Assembly: GCA_038093975.1 (NCBI GenBank) | Contig: JBBPTG010000272.1 | Location: 1 to 30,602 of the forward strand | Direction: 5' to 3' | Origin: Chalciporus piperatus | Lineage: Eukaryota > Basidiomycota > Agaricomycetes > Boletales > Boletaceae | Length of the DNA: 30,602 bases | In this document: piece by piece, positions 10,286 through 19,800 of the stretch | Position numbering within the stretch: position 1 is the first letter of the stretch | Layout: each line of letters begins with the position of its first letter | Notes under the pieces: model-generated | Database searches by the model: none | What the model was told of the DNA's origin: nothing | What the model saw: only the letters and a program-made list of their open reading frames with translations | Translations under genes and position numbers: made by a program

Positions 10286-11195
10286 GAGGACGCGACACGT
10301 GCTCCGCGGTCGGGGACTCGAGGGGTTTGTCGAGAAAAGAAGACGTTGCTTAGAGTCAAGGAACGGCGGATTGGAGTGCACGTGGGGGTGCAGTAGGCAT
10401 CTCGGGAGGGGTTGGGTCTGGCATAGGTAACTCGTCAGGGGCAAGGGGTGGCAAACTGCGGAGAGGAAGGCATGCCACCGCATCGATGATCATCGTCTGG
10501 AGGATTTGAGTTGTGACTGAGAAATCTGGGTTTTCCGAACATTCCGCCATTCTACGGCGCTGCCATATGTATACCCTGTTGCTGAAGGCCAGCACGGCGA
10601 TTGCGGGCATCTTGCCATTCCGGCAGGGCAGTGTCTTCAAGTAACCCCGTGTTCTCGCCAAACACGGGTAGTTAAGACGCGGCATCTTTTTAAAAAGAAC
10701 ATCAGACATCAGCAAAAAGGCAAAAAATCAAGAAAAAAGACAGCCTTTACCATTCGTGATATCCGCCATCTGGAAATCTACTTCTTTCGCCTGTCCTTTT
10801 CCCTTGTCTATCCTGACCTCTGGGATCGGTTCCAAAGCACGAGCAGGCTCAAAACCTATGGCGTCTGCGTCGACCACGCAAGATTCACCGATGAGGTATT
10901 CGTTCACGAGTGGGATAGAGCCACTGTTCGCCATCGCTTCCAACCAAGCTATGGATGTGACTGGGGTCCCCCATTCCAACGCCTTGTCATACTTGGCCCT
11001 AGTGCCGCTCGGACAGAGTAAGCGTGTCGACTTGCGAGAGAAGGAAAGGGTCCGTGAGTTGCTAGGGTACAATCAATGTAGGCATATCTGTAGGCGTCGT
11101 GATCGTAAGCGGCGTGGATGAAATTAAATGTTCTCGTCAGGTTCACACATGTTCGTTTGGAATACCGAATGTTCGAGCCAACATTGTTTGAACGC
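10286..11195 (-). pseudogene. Broken partial copy of the four-BRCT gene
   Basis: On the plus strand this stretch follows 4484-5275 closely: the proline-rich exon, the intron with its AAAAAGAACATCAGACATC phrase, and most of the exon carrying BRCT4. At about 11050 it jumps to the equivalent of about 5450, skipping the 5' end of the BRCT4 exon and the small preceding exon, and continues to about 5583 (BRCT3 exon). Scattered substitutions and small indels break the frames; for example the GGGGAGGAGGCGCTGG part near 4660 is missing near 10460. Exons for BRCT1 and BRCT2 and the true 3' exon are absent. It cannot encode a working protein. The parent gene is intact at 3851-7575. Confidence 0.88.
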
Positions 11196-11197
11196 GG

Positions 11198-11420
11198 AAG
11201 GGCGGAGTGCAATTTTGAAGTGTTTGACTCGGAGGAAGCAGCGGGTGTTGGACCTGCAGAGTACGAGCGTGCAAAAATCCTTTGGATGAAGTTTCCATAT
11301 GGCATGCGATGCGGATAAATGTTGACATTGTCGTACACATTGTCCTGGACGTCGTTCCACTCGATGAGCTCGGAGCGCTGAGCACTAAGACACGGCTGGT
11401 TGATGACATAAGCAGGTGCG
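11198..11420 (-). pseudogene. 5' fragment of uL30m gene in the mosaic duplication
   Basis: The segment matches 9304-9500: presequence codons (FARSYSAGPTPAASSESNT in the minus frame), the start region, and upstream flank as far as TTGATGACATAAGCAG. A four-base deletion near 11215, compared with GAAGTGGGTG at about 9325, shifts the frame directly after the presequence. The L30 core is absent because the copy joins BRCT-gene sequence. It lies immediately upstream of POP5, so this flank may now serve as POP5 promoter DNA; that is inference. Confidence 0.85.
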
Positions 11421-11436
11421 CTTCGAGCTTTTGACG

Positions 11437-12143
11437 ATGGTCAGATTCAAAGTGAGTCCCAGTGTCCCGACAGACTCGGTTCAAGTTTGACTGTGATCTA
11501 CCTAGAATCGATGGTTGCTCGTCGAGTTTATATCCGTTTCGTCGCCCAACCCAACACCTCATGCACAACCTGCGTTCGACGGGAAAAATGTCTACGCAGC
11601 ACTCAGGCAGAGCGTCATCTCCAACTTCGGTGATACTGGTTGGGGTGCAGTGGGATCGTCGTTGTCAGGTCCGTCGGCTTCGGCCTCTCTTGTATCCTCC
11701 CATATTGACCGGTGCGCGCAACAGTCAAGTACTTCTCTCCAACGACACAGCTCTGTATCATCCGCGTCTCGCGTGACCAGCACACCCTAGCATGGGGTGC
11801 TGTTACCCTTCTAACATCCATCAATGGGGCGCGAATCATCCCACACGTCGTCCATGTTTCAGGTTCGTCCAACTGATGCTTGAAAGTCTGACAATAACGC
11901 AAACAATCCCCACTTTAGGAACGATCAAACATGTTCAAATGGCAGCTATACGACACAACAGGCAGGTAATCGCTAGGTTTAGGACGATCGTGAAGACGCC
12001 GGGTAAGTCCCGTATGCCCCGAATCGCTGCATCACTCGTTCCTGAACATCAGGCGTCACTACTTAGAGGGATATCGTGCCCAAGATTCATACGAGGGGTA
12101 CTTGGCCCAAAGCACAAGAGAAATAGAGACGTTGCAAGAGTAG
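11437..12143 (+). CDS. POP5: RNase P/RNase MRP subunit POP5
   Basis: Exons are 11437..11451, 11506..11668, 11725..11862, 11919..12002 and 12067..12143, giving 158 aa, close to human (163 aa) and yeast family members. All introns (54-64 nt) are GT-AG with agreeing phases. The protein opens MVRFKNRWLLVEFI, the family's characteristic start. It then has VYAALRQSVISNFGDTGWG, the strand KYFSPTTQLCIIRVSRDQH, HTLAWGAVTLLTSI and HVVHVSGTIKHVQMAAI, and ends in an acidic helix, YLAQSTREIETLQE. POP5 is a protein subunit of the nuclear RNase P and MRP ribonucleoproteins that mature tRNA and pre-rRNA. The first coding exon is only 15 nt. The gene begins a few bases after the mosaic duplication, so its promoter lies within or next to duplicated DNA. 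Confidence 0.93.
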
Positions 12144-12838
12144 CGTTTGGCCAAATTGGGTTTCGTTCGTGTCGCGGCTGTATTCAGCGGGGAGTACTCT
12201 CGTGGATATGTCATCTCTTTCCATCCCGAGACCGGAGAATTGGGGTGCGAGGGGAGGAATGTATTCCAATTCATGATGGGGATCCAAGGAGGCCAGCTCC
12301 TCCCTCAACCCCCTGAGAGCGCGACAGGTTGTTCTCATGGTTGGCTGGTGGGTTATATGACGCATCTACGTACACTCAACTCTGCCATAGTTGGCCCATG
12401 GTGTTCTTTATACACCATGCCTATCACGAAGGCCCCGGAGCGCTATATTCGTCCATCGCAACAACTTAAAACTGTCCCAACGATGCACGTCAGCCCATCG
12501 GGTGACGGTTCCAAGCTGGTGGAGTTGAACAGCATTCAGCTGGACATTCAACATTGGCGCCCCTCTACACCACCTCCGCCGATTTTATGTCGAGGTGGCG
12601 GGCATCGGGATGAGCGTGAATAGCCTGAATCTTTGTGTGCCATTCAGCCCGAAAGATTTTTCAAACCAATAGGATAGTGGGCCTGGTCAAAATGACGAGA
12701 GACTGATTGAAATGAACACGGTTGACTATTACAATAAATGGCTATTGAAATCATAGCAAGGAGACAGTACAGGAGGTGTGGACATTGACATCACAAGAAG
12801 ACTTGATTCATACCAAACATAATGTACAGGGGGAAAGT
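12144..12838. other. Intergenic region downstream of POP5
   Basis: A plus-strand open frame (12147-12623) runs through here but starts at a TTG, has no ATG for about 40 codons and shows no domain. Minus-strand open frames overlap it. I read the interval as the POP5 3' flank plus unassigned DNA. Confidence 0.45.
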
Positions 12839-13497
12839 CTAGCAGAAGTGGTGCAGCTCTGGATTGAACGTCGTCAGCTCAAAGTGAAACAGAGCAAAGA
12901 AATGGGACCAACAAATGATAGGATCCTCATTTGAGGCCAACTTGAAGCACCTAAGATCCGCAGCGATAGGATGATTATCTGGGTGATAGTAGCCATGCAA
13001 CCACTGCAGAGATTGACCTGGAAAATGGGCAGCGAGCGACTCGAATTGTGCGGTCGATTCGCGAGCCGGCTTGACGACGTACAACTTTTGCACGGAAGGA
13101 GAAGCGGTGTCCGGCGGGAGCACCTGGTGGATGTGCGCGCGAACACCGCGACGTTCGAACCAGGACAAGGCGCAGGACAATACGTCACAATCAGATTGAA
13201 GAGCCAGGCCTCTGAGGTACTTCATGGATACCAAATAACCAAGGTACAGTTTGCGGCCCGGAATTTGCGGCGGGGGGGGAGGATAGCGGTAGGGAGCGGG
13301 TTCGGAAACCTGTGGACATAGTATACAAACACGAACATGAGCGAGACAGCGAGGCCACCTACCGCGAGGCGAGAAAAGCTGTTTGTGAGATTGTTGCTGG
13401 AAGACATTGCTGAAGCGCTGATGTCCAAAGTGTGGCCAGTTTCGTTGTGGAAGGACCAGAGCTGTTGAATAGTAGGTTTCGTCTCCATCGTGAACAT
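12839..13497 (-). CDS. Possible membrane-anchored protein with a frame break
   Basis: One frame from ATG 13497 encodes about 60 residues that include a clear hydrophobic segment, LAVGGLAVSLMFVFVYYV, followed by HRFPNPLPTAILPP. It ends soon afterwards, at 13222. A second frame, open across the same place, continues for about 150 residues to a stop at 12839 (for example GRKLYLGYLVSMKYLRG, then QSLQWLHGYYHPDNHPIAAD). The two would join near an eight-C run (plus strand 13272-13279), so either a homopolymer sequencing error, a real frameshift mutation or chance is possible. I recognise no domain. The plus strand is also partly open here. Confidence 0.28.
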
Positions 13498-13690
13498 ATT
13501 CTTTACTCACGAGTCGGGGTTGTGTAGTATGTTGGAGAGCGAGAGAGCGGTCAGACAGGTGTTCGCTCGTGCGTGTGCCCCATCTCCATGTGTCATTGGT
13601 GCCGCGACGTGACGATAGCTTGGTACGTCTAGTTCTCATTCGAGTCACCCTACGCGAGTTTACGTATTGTACTGATGTTACCTTCACATC

Positions 13691-14211
13691 CAGTCAGACT
13701 CGTCTGCTCGAGTCGTAAACTGCTTGCTCGCAGAGCTAGACGGGCTCGACTCGCGAAAGTCTGTCTATGTCATTGGCGCGACAAACCGTCCAGACATGAT
13801 CAACCCTGTCATGGTTCGTCCAGGGCGGCTAGACAAGCTCCTCTATGCCATCGACCTCGCAAGCGCTTCGGAGCGCAGCACACTCCTACGGCGAGTACCT
13901 CTCCAAGATGACGCAGTGGCGACGCGAGGGATACAGTGGCGCGGATCTTGGTGCGGTAGTTCGCGAGGCGGGTGTCGTTGCTCTCAGGCGGGCTCATGGG
14001 TCGCTTGAGGCGATGGAAGCCTCGTGGACCTCAGCCAGAGAGCCCGAGGGTGATGGTGTAGTCGGAAGACTTTGCGAAGGCGGTGGACAAGATTGGGCCA
14101 AGCGTGTCGGAAACGCAGAGGGAAAAGTACGAGGCACTGAGGTCCAAGTTTGCGATGTTGTCCGTGTGGGTGAAGGGCGATGTTGGGGGTCGGATCGAAG
14201 AGGTTGTGTAG
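13691..14211 (+). pseudogene. Decayed C-terminal part of a RIX7/NVL-type AAA ATPase
   Basis: The stretch begins at a splice-acceptor-like TTCACATCCAG and reads SDSSARVVNCLLAELDGLDS, then YVIGATNRPDMINPVMVRPG, then RLDKLLY: the Walker B-adjacent segment, sensor-1 motif and arginine-finger region of a type II AAA domain, closest to the second domain of Rix7/NVL, which drives pre-60S ribosome maturation. After about 50 codons the frame shifts; GYSGADLGAVVREAGVVALR continues in the next frame. A further shift, with an in-frame TAG, leads to SEDFAKAVDKIGPSVSETQR and the terminal GGRIEEVV stop. About 20 residues before GYSGADL are missing or scrambled. Walker A, the first AAA domain and the N-terminus are absent. 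It is a remnant, not a working gene. Confidence 0.87.
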
Positions 14212-14789
14212 GTGGTCCAGCCACAATCGCATCATTGCCGCACCCCAGCTAGAGCGTTTCAGATGGAAGAGGTTGTGTAGTCACCTCGCTTGCAAGGTCT
14301 CTGACTCGTTGCGGTCGGGTGCGAATCGTGTAATCCTCGCCTGGAGTGTCTTGTCCTAGCAGCATCGAGGCGACCAGGAGAGTAGGAACACTCAGGTCTT
14401 CCTACGTAAAGGGCTACCTGCGGGAGACTCGTCGCGCGCAAAACGATAAACAAAGGAACAACACAGAAGTCTGAGAGAACCCTGTTCCTTGGGGAGGTTG
14501 GAGATAGAAACCACGACATTTGGTTACACAGAACAACGTGAATACTAGTACAGAAAGGAAATATGTAGTAACATGGCATACAAGGCAAGCCAAAGCCAAA
14601 GTCACGGATCCTGGAGTGTACATCCTTTGCTTGAAAGTAAAGAGTCACAGTCAATAATGCTTCGAAATCGGCTGAAAACTGACATACCGGTATTCCTGAA
14701 CTTGGGTCCCGTACTGCATGCGTATGAGGAGTTTATCTATCACAGGGACTTCCATTTGGGGGTTCCCGTTCTGACCATCGCGAGTATGC
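14212..14789. other. Region without a supportable gene
   Basis: The phrase GAAGAGGTTGTGTAG from the end of the ATPase remnant recurs at 14266-14280, a short direct repeat. Otherwise the interval contains only overlapping short ORFs with no recognisable feature. Confidence 0.45.
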
Positions 14790-15254
14790 TTAGAACTCTT
14801 CGGGAAAATTGACGGGATCCACGGAAGAATAGGTTTCTTTAATGATATGATGCCATGGTAGACGATAGCCATACTCGAAACGATTAACCACCCATGCTAT
14901 ACTGATGGGTATATTGGCAGGTTGGTGCCACTGCGGTCTACGGTCAGATATCGCAACCTGAGGATACGTGGCATGACTCACCAAAGGAAATGGCGGCGTA
15001 GGGCCATAATTGCGAAAAGATAGATCTCCCAGTTGTGGAGGCAGAGGCACCCACTCATCCCCATTGCCAAGTACCTCGACGATGACAAATGCCAGTCCAT
15101 GTCCGATACAGTATACACGTTGCCTCAAACTCTGCCCAACCTGAAAGTTGCCGTCGGCGTCCAAGGGAGTGAAATGGATGTCGCCAGTGTTCTGTCCGAT
15201 GAATTGGGAGGCTTCAGACCCAAGCATCTTAGTATAGTAGTGTGGCTGCTGCAT
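14790..15254 (-). CDS. Hypothetical protein, about 154 aa
   Basis: An open frame from ATG 15254 to a stop at 14790 has balanced composition: MQQPHYYTKMLGSEASQFIG, then RQRVYCIGHGLAFVIVEVLG, ending SSVDPVNFPEEF. I recognise no family. There is a short hydrophobic stretch (HGLAFVIVEVLG) but no convincing membrane span or signal peptide. An upstream exon is possible, since GTGAGT lies at about 15304-15309 on the minus strand and AG acceptors lie just before the ATG. It could equally be a stray ORF. Confidence 0.35.
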   Translation of the reverse strand: MQQPHYYTKMLGSEASQFIGQNTGDIHFTPLDADGNFQVGQSLRQRVYCIGHGLAFVIVEVLGNGDEWVPLPPQLGDLSFRNYGPTPPFPLVSHATYPQVAISDRRPQWHQPANIPISIAWVVNRFEYGYRLPWHHIIKETYSSVDPVNFPEEF

Positions 15255-16015
15255 CACTAAGAGTTCTGTCTAGTTTAGAACTGCTTAGAACACTGGGAGT
15301 GGCACTCACCGAGACAGAATCAGGGGAGAGTGAATGAGGTAGCCATCCCCAAGACAAACCAGCTTCTTAAAGAATTTAGGCCTTAAGATCCGAGGTGAAA
15401 TGTATGAACCGCCGCAAATCCGAGGTGAGGCGTATGACCGCCACAAATTATTCATTAGCGGCTGAAGCCACGTTATCTGTTTGTACATGTGGACGATTTG
15501 ACTTGCAAGCGAGATGCGGCCTGATGCGGCAGTGCCAGTTGAGTGGCAGCACTCGCTCAGCAGCGATCATCGATCACCCGAACAAGGCGACAATAAGAAT
15601 CGGACAATAACCCACCAGACAATAACCACACAAGTAAACAACAAAACAATGCTTACAGACTACAATGGCGACAATTTTGTTTGTGTGCGGAGATTCGGGA
15701 GCGGAAGTGTGTTTGCCACAAGTTGTCAATTGGTAATGTCACGTGACCTGTTTGTGGAACGTATTAAAGGCGGGCAACTGGAATTTGAAAGAGCAACATC
15801 CATCATGTTTCGAGGGCGTATAAGTTGTTGGTGGAGAGTCGCTGGGGAATCTCCAGGGAATCTCCAGCAGCTTTTGTTGCTATCTCTGGAGAGGCTTGCT
15901 TGTTTGTCTCTGGAGATTTTCGGAGACTCGCTTGTGTCTCCCATGTTTCTCCAGCGACAACTTGGATCCTGTAGTTCTCACGGTGGTTTGATATAACCTC
16001 GAACTTGACCAATGC
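15255..16015. repeat. Repeat-rich flank of the retrotransposon nest
   Basis: No gene is supported. At about 15387-15448 a unit of roughly 31-33 bp (ATCCGAGGTGA...GTATGA.CCGCC.CAAA) occurs twice in tandem. At 15836-15960 the phrase TCTCCAG or its complement CTGGAGA recurs about six times in both orientations. The plus-strand open frame 15514-15996 runs over these repeats and has no domain. Confidence 0.5.
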
Positions 16016-16213
16016 TGTTATAGTATTTAAAAACTTTTCAAACTTTTGCCTACAACGGTATTCGAACTCTAGACTTTGTCTACAACTTAGGGGTCAAGCC
16101 GGATTCATCTTAATCCGCTCCGGTAGTCCCTGTAGCATTACGTAAAACTATTACATAATCAGGTCACGTGACAAAGGTCCAGACTTAGATGAGTCAGCAA
16201 TGATGTCATGGCC
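16016..16213 (+). repeat. Element A 5' LTR, left part
   Basis: This 198-bp piece starts TGTTATAGTATTTAAAAAC and matches 26833-27030 and 28102-28297. It is the U3 end of the LTR, cut at TGGCC by insertion of element B. It carries CACGTGAC and TGAGTCA sites, possible bZIP or bHLH targets. Confidence 0.9.
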
Positions 16214-16427
16214 TGTTACGAACACTCAGTTCCTTATCCTAGTCTTTCCTAGACTTCACTACGCTTACTACGTTTCTCTTTCACTTTTGGACTTAGTCGC
16301 TTTCTCTCCCTTTTCTGTTATCTTATCTTATCAAGATCACATCACGTGACCTGCTGACATCAGCTAGGTCTAGCCTTTCGCTTACATAACGTGGCTGTGC
16401 GTGGCTGTGCATCTTCCCCACTGTCCA

Positions 16428-16559
16428 TGACTCATACCGAGTCACCATGACTCAGACTCTTATTGACTCATTATGACTCACCGTGACTCATACTGACTCA
16501 CGCTGACTCATCTCGCTTACTAGTCATATACGCTATTGGCTGTTACTTGCCATGACTCA
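16428..16559 (+). promoter_or_regulatory. TGACTCA enhancer array in element B LTR
   Basis: Eight exact TGACTCA motifs start at 16428, 16448, 16464, 16474, 16484, 16494, 16504 and 16553. The five from 16464 to 16504 are spaced exactly 10 bp apart, one helical turn, so they face the same side of the DNA. TGACTCA is the binding site of Gcn4/CpcA- and AP-1-type bZIP factors. The array is about 90-220 bp upstream of the TATA box, a usual enhancer position in U3. The same array lies in the 3' LTR at 20481-20612. Confidence 0.85.
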
Positions 16560-16679
16560 TATCTAGTCATACCTAGTTATATAGTTAAGGTTTACTAGTC
16601 ATATAGTTAAGGTTTAGCCACAACATGTACAAACACTGTCAATAGTATATAAACCCGGGTTGACAAGCACTGGCTCTCC

Positions 16680-16690
16680 AGTCTTGTTCT
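16680..16690 (+). promoter_or_regulatory. Predicted transcript start and self-primer of element B
   Basis: AGTCTTGTTCT lies 34 bp after the start of the TATA box. It is the exact complement of the 11-nt site at 16841-16851, matching the arrangement in which the mRNA 5' end folds back to prime reverse transcription. Confidence 0.75.
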
Positions 16691-16838
16691 CCTGGAGTTT
16701 CCTCTTCTTGAACTTCATGGGCCAAGCGCTCCTGCTTGCCTAGTCTGATCCTCAGCTCTAGTTACTGAGTTGATGTGGTTCCACTAGGGCATGTTGTCTG
16801 ATGATAGCGCTAGCTCTTGATTGAGTTGAGTCGTTTCA

Positions 16839-19800
16839 TTAGAACAAGACTTCTTAACAATCCTTTGCCTCAGCGTCTCGTCGCTGCCGCACACGTCGTA
16901 CGCCACTTCACCGTCGTCGCAAGTGGGTACCAGCACAATCGAGAAACGTGCTTCGTCGTCGCTGAAGATAACTAGGTCAGCAAATACATCGTCGTCCGCG
17001 TTGAGTCTGCCAGTCAGCTCACCATCGTCCTCATCGCTGAAGATAACTCGGTCAGCAAATCCGACGTCATCGTCGTCATCGTCGTGGAGCTTGCAAGTCA
17101 GCTCATCATTGTCAACATCGTCGAGCCTGCCAGTCAGCTCATCACCATCGTTCGCGTACATGCTCATCGAGATCGAGCTCATCGTTGCTGCTATCGCAAC
17201 AGTACGTCATCACTGTGTTACAACCTTAGCAGAGTGCTTATCTCTGTCATCTATTGCGCTGTCGTCGCGCTCACCATCCTTGTCACCGTCGAGGCTGCTA
17301 GCCAGCTCATATCGTCATCACTGTTGCTGCGTCCGCAACACGTCGTCATCGTCGCCACATACTCAGACCTACCTAGCTTTGGTCGTGAGCTAAAGAGTCA
17401 CTACCTAGTGTTGATGACTGCGTCATGACACTTGGATAAACTTGATCACACTGCCCGGACTCTAGGGCTAAAGAGTTGGTCGTTTGACCGTTGGCGTACG
17501 TGACACGCTCGGAGAAAGCAACTCTGTTCCCACTGCTGCACATACGGCTGTCCACCGTTCTAAACAGGATAATGTTGCTGTTCCCCATAGTGCACAAGGG
17601 GCTCTTTGATCATTGGAGATCGCTTGGGTATTACCAATAGCCTTTGCGTGTACACATGATCCAGGTTCGCGTGATCACCTGTTGACGTCACGAATTCGCC
17701 TTCTGGCTTTTCATTTCTCATGGGTCAGCATTTAGTGCCCAGTTTCTGTTACCCATTCGTCGCCGTCGTCACCCCACACCCCTATCCGCGTACATCGTCG
17801 TCGCTGTCTTGCGACTCTGCTAGAGTGTCTACCTCTACCGTGTACATCGTCGCCGTTGCTCTGCAACTATTTCCTGGCAACTAGAGTGTCTACCTCTGTT
17901 GCACATTCCGCCGCCGTCACCCGCGAAGCCTGAAAGATAGCTTCACGATCTGTTGAACCTCACTTGGTCTTCTATACCGGTTTGGACAATCAACATGCAG
18001 TACTCTAGCAGTACTTAGAAGATCAATACCCTGAGTTATCGCAACTCACGTGCAAGAGCCGCCGCCGCTCGACTTCTTCTCCCTCGACATCTACAAGCTT
18101 GAAAGATAGCTTTACGACTTTATCGTTATCGTCTAGTCGTCTCGTCACCAGTACGCCACTCAACTGTCGATCGCAAGTGGGTACCTGCGCTGTCTTCGCG
18201 CCTTGTCATCGCTGACAGTAGGTATCTACTTGTCGAGCAATCCTGCCGCTTATCAGCGTGCCGCGTTCTCTGTCCTTCCATCGAGTGGAACTGGATACTT
18301 GACTTTCTGCTTACCGCGTTCACGACACTTCAACTGCTTTCGTTGAGTTAACAACTGTCGAACACCTCATGATGTCGAACATCATCGTAGTCCGCGTCGC
18401 GTTTTTACCCCTTTCCATCGAGTGGAACGGAACACTGTGTTTACCAGTCGAGACATCGTCCCTCACGGACATCACTGAAAGCTTGAAACTCGCTCGTATG
18501 CTGTCACCGCATATCTCCCTTGTCCCTATCGTCGTCAGCAAGCTTGAAAGACAGCTTTACGACTTTATCATCGTTATCACCGACACATCGCGTCAAAGAA
18601 CGCTGTTACTAGTGTCTATTCTACTAGGGTGTTATCCCTGAACATGTCTGGAATCCAAATTCGTCGAGCTGTTTTCGCTCGTTACGTTTGCGCACACCGC
18701 TGCCACGTGCATGAAATCCGAGTAGTCTGGAATCCAAATCGACAGAGCTGTTTCTGCTCATTGCTACTTGAATAGCATTGTCTGGGATCCAAACCCATTG
18801 AGCTGCTTTCGCTCATCACTATCAATCCTCACTGCTGTCTCAAGCACTCGAAGTCTGGAATCGAATTCCATTAAGCTGTTGTCGCTCATCGCTCGAACAA
18901 TCCCAAACCACTCGTCGTTTCGGTTATCTGTGAAGAAACCTACAGAAACCGTGAAATTTTTTTTTTACCGGGGGGATTGTCAGAATCACATGAAACTCCT
19001 ACTTCCATCGAGTATCGAGAAGGCCGACCGGGCCAAAGAACCATAGAGTTCCTCTGTGGGTTCACCGTAGGGTCTGGTTCTCCGTAGGGTTTGTCTGGAA
19101 TCCAAACCAAAGAGAGGAGGTAGTGGATTGAATGGTAGTGACACGATGAAGTGTTGCGGGAATGCACACGAAGATGTGTTACCAATGAACACCAATGGAA
19201 CGTGAAGTGACACAAGGAATACAAAGTGTTATGGCAATGACACAAGTGTTACGACAAGTGTTACGACAAGTGACACACTATGAACACGCTAGTGTGAAGA
19301 GTACAAGAGAGTACCAAGGGTACGAACAATAATGGTGTTAACCATAATCATTTTCTTCGCTCAAAATCTCTTTCTCTCGCCCAAATTCCAAGCCGCAGTC
19401 GCTTGAAGAACCCAAATCTCTACCGAGAACGCGCATTTCTGAGGATTTCACAATCTTCACGCTCATCACCACTCGCTTTAGCACTCGCTGCTGCAATTCT
19501 CATTGACACACTCGAGAAACGTGTTGATACAATCCAAGGAAACCTTTCTTACAAGGTTAGAACCTTACACAATCGCAAATCTGATTGGTCGGAACGCTCT
19601 ACGATTGAAGCTTCCATATCCCATGACGAACACAAGGTGAATTACATCGTTGATTCATGCTTACAAGGTCAAAACCTGAAATGCCTTGCGCATTGAAAGC
19701 TATGCGAAATCTACTCGCACGTGAAAACCAAGGTCTATTCTTGACATTGCACTTGCACTGGATGCAATTAGAATTTCCCACGTTACACATCCGTCCACCC

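Larger units (their letters stand above)
16214..16838 (+). repeat. Element B 5' LTR
   Basis: The 625-bp LTR begins TGTTACGAAC and ends GTCGTTTCA. It contains a TATA box (TATATAAA, 16646-16653), a predicted transcription start near 16680, eight TGACTCA sites upstream (16428-16559) and a tandem TAGTCATATAGTTAAGGTTTA-like pair around 16570-16616. Confidence 0.93.

Noticed and set aside
12147..12623. 158-codon plus-strand frame after POP5
   Set aside because: It starts at TTG, has no early ATG, no recognisable motif, and competing frames on the other strand.
15514..15996. 160-codon plus-strand frame
   Set aside because: It runs across TCTCCAG repeats just before the LTR and shows no protein features.
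16923..17393. Ser-rich 156-codon frame inside element B
   Set aside because: It is a by-product of TCGTCATC-type low-complexity DNA; no gag or other retroelement motif is present.
17431..17443. CTTGGATAAACTTG as element B's primer site
   Set aside because: It resembles the equivalent place in element A but lies about 590 bp inside the LTR boundary fixed by the TGGCC duplication, and B has its own matched 11-mer at 16841.
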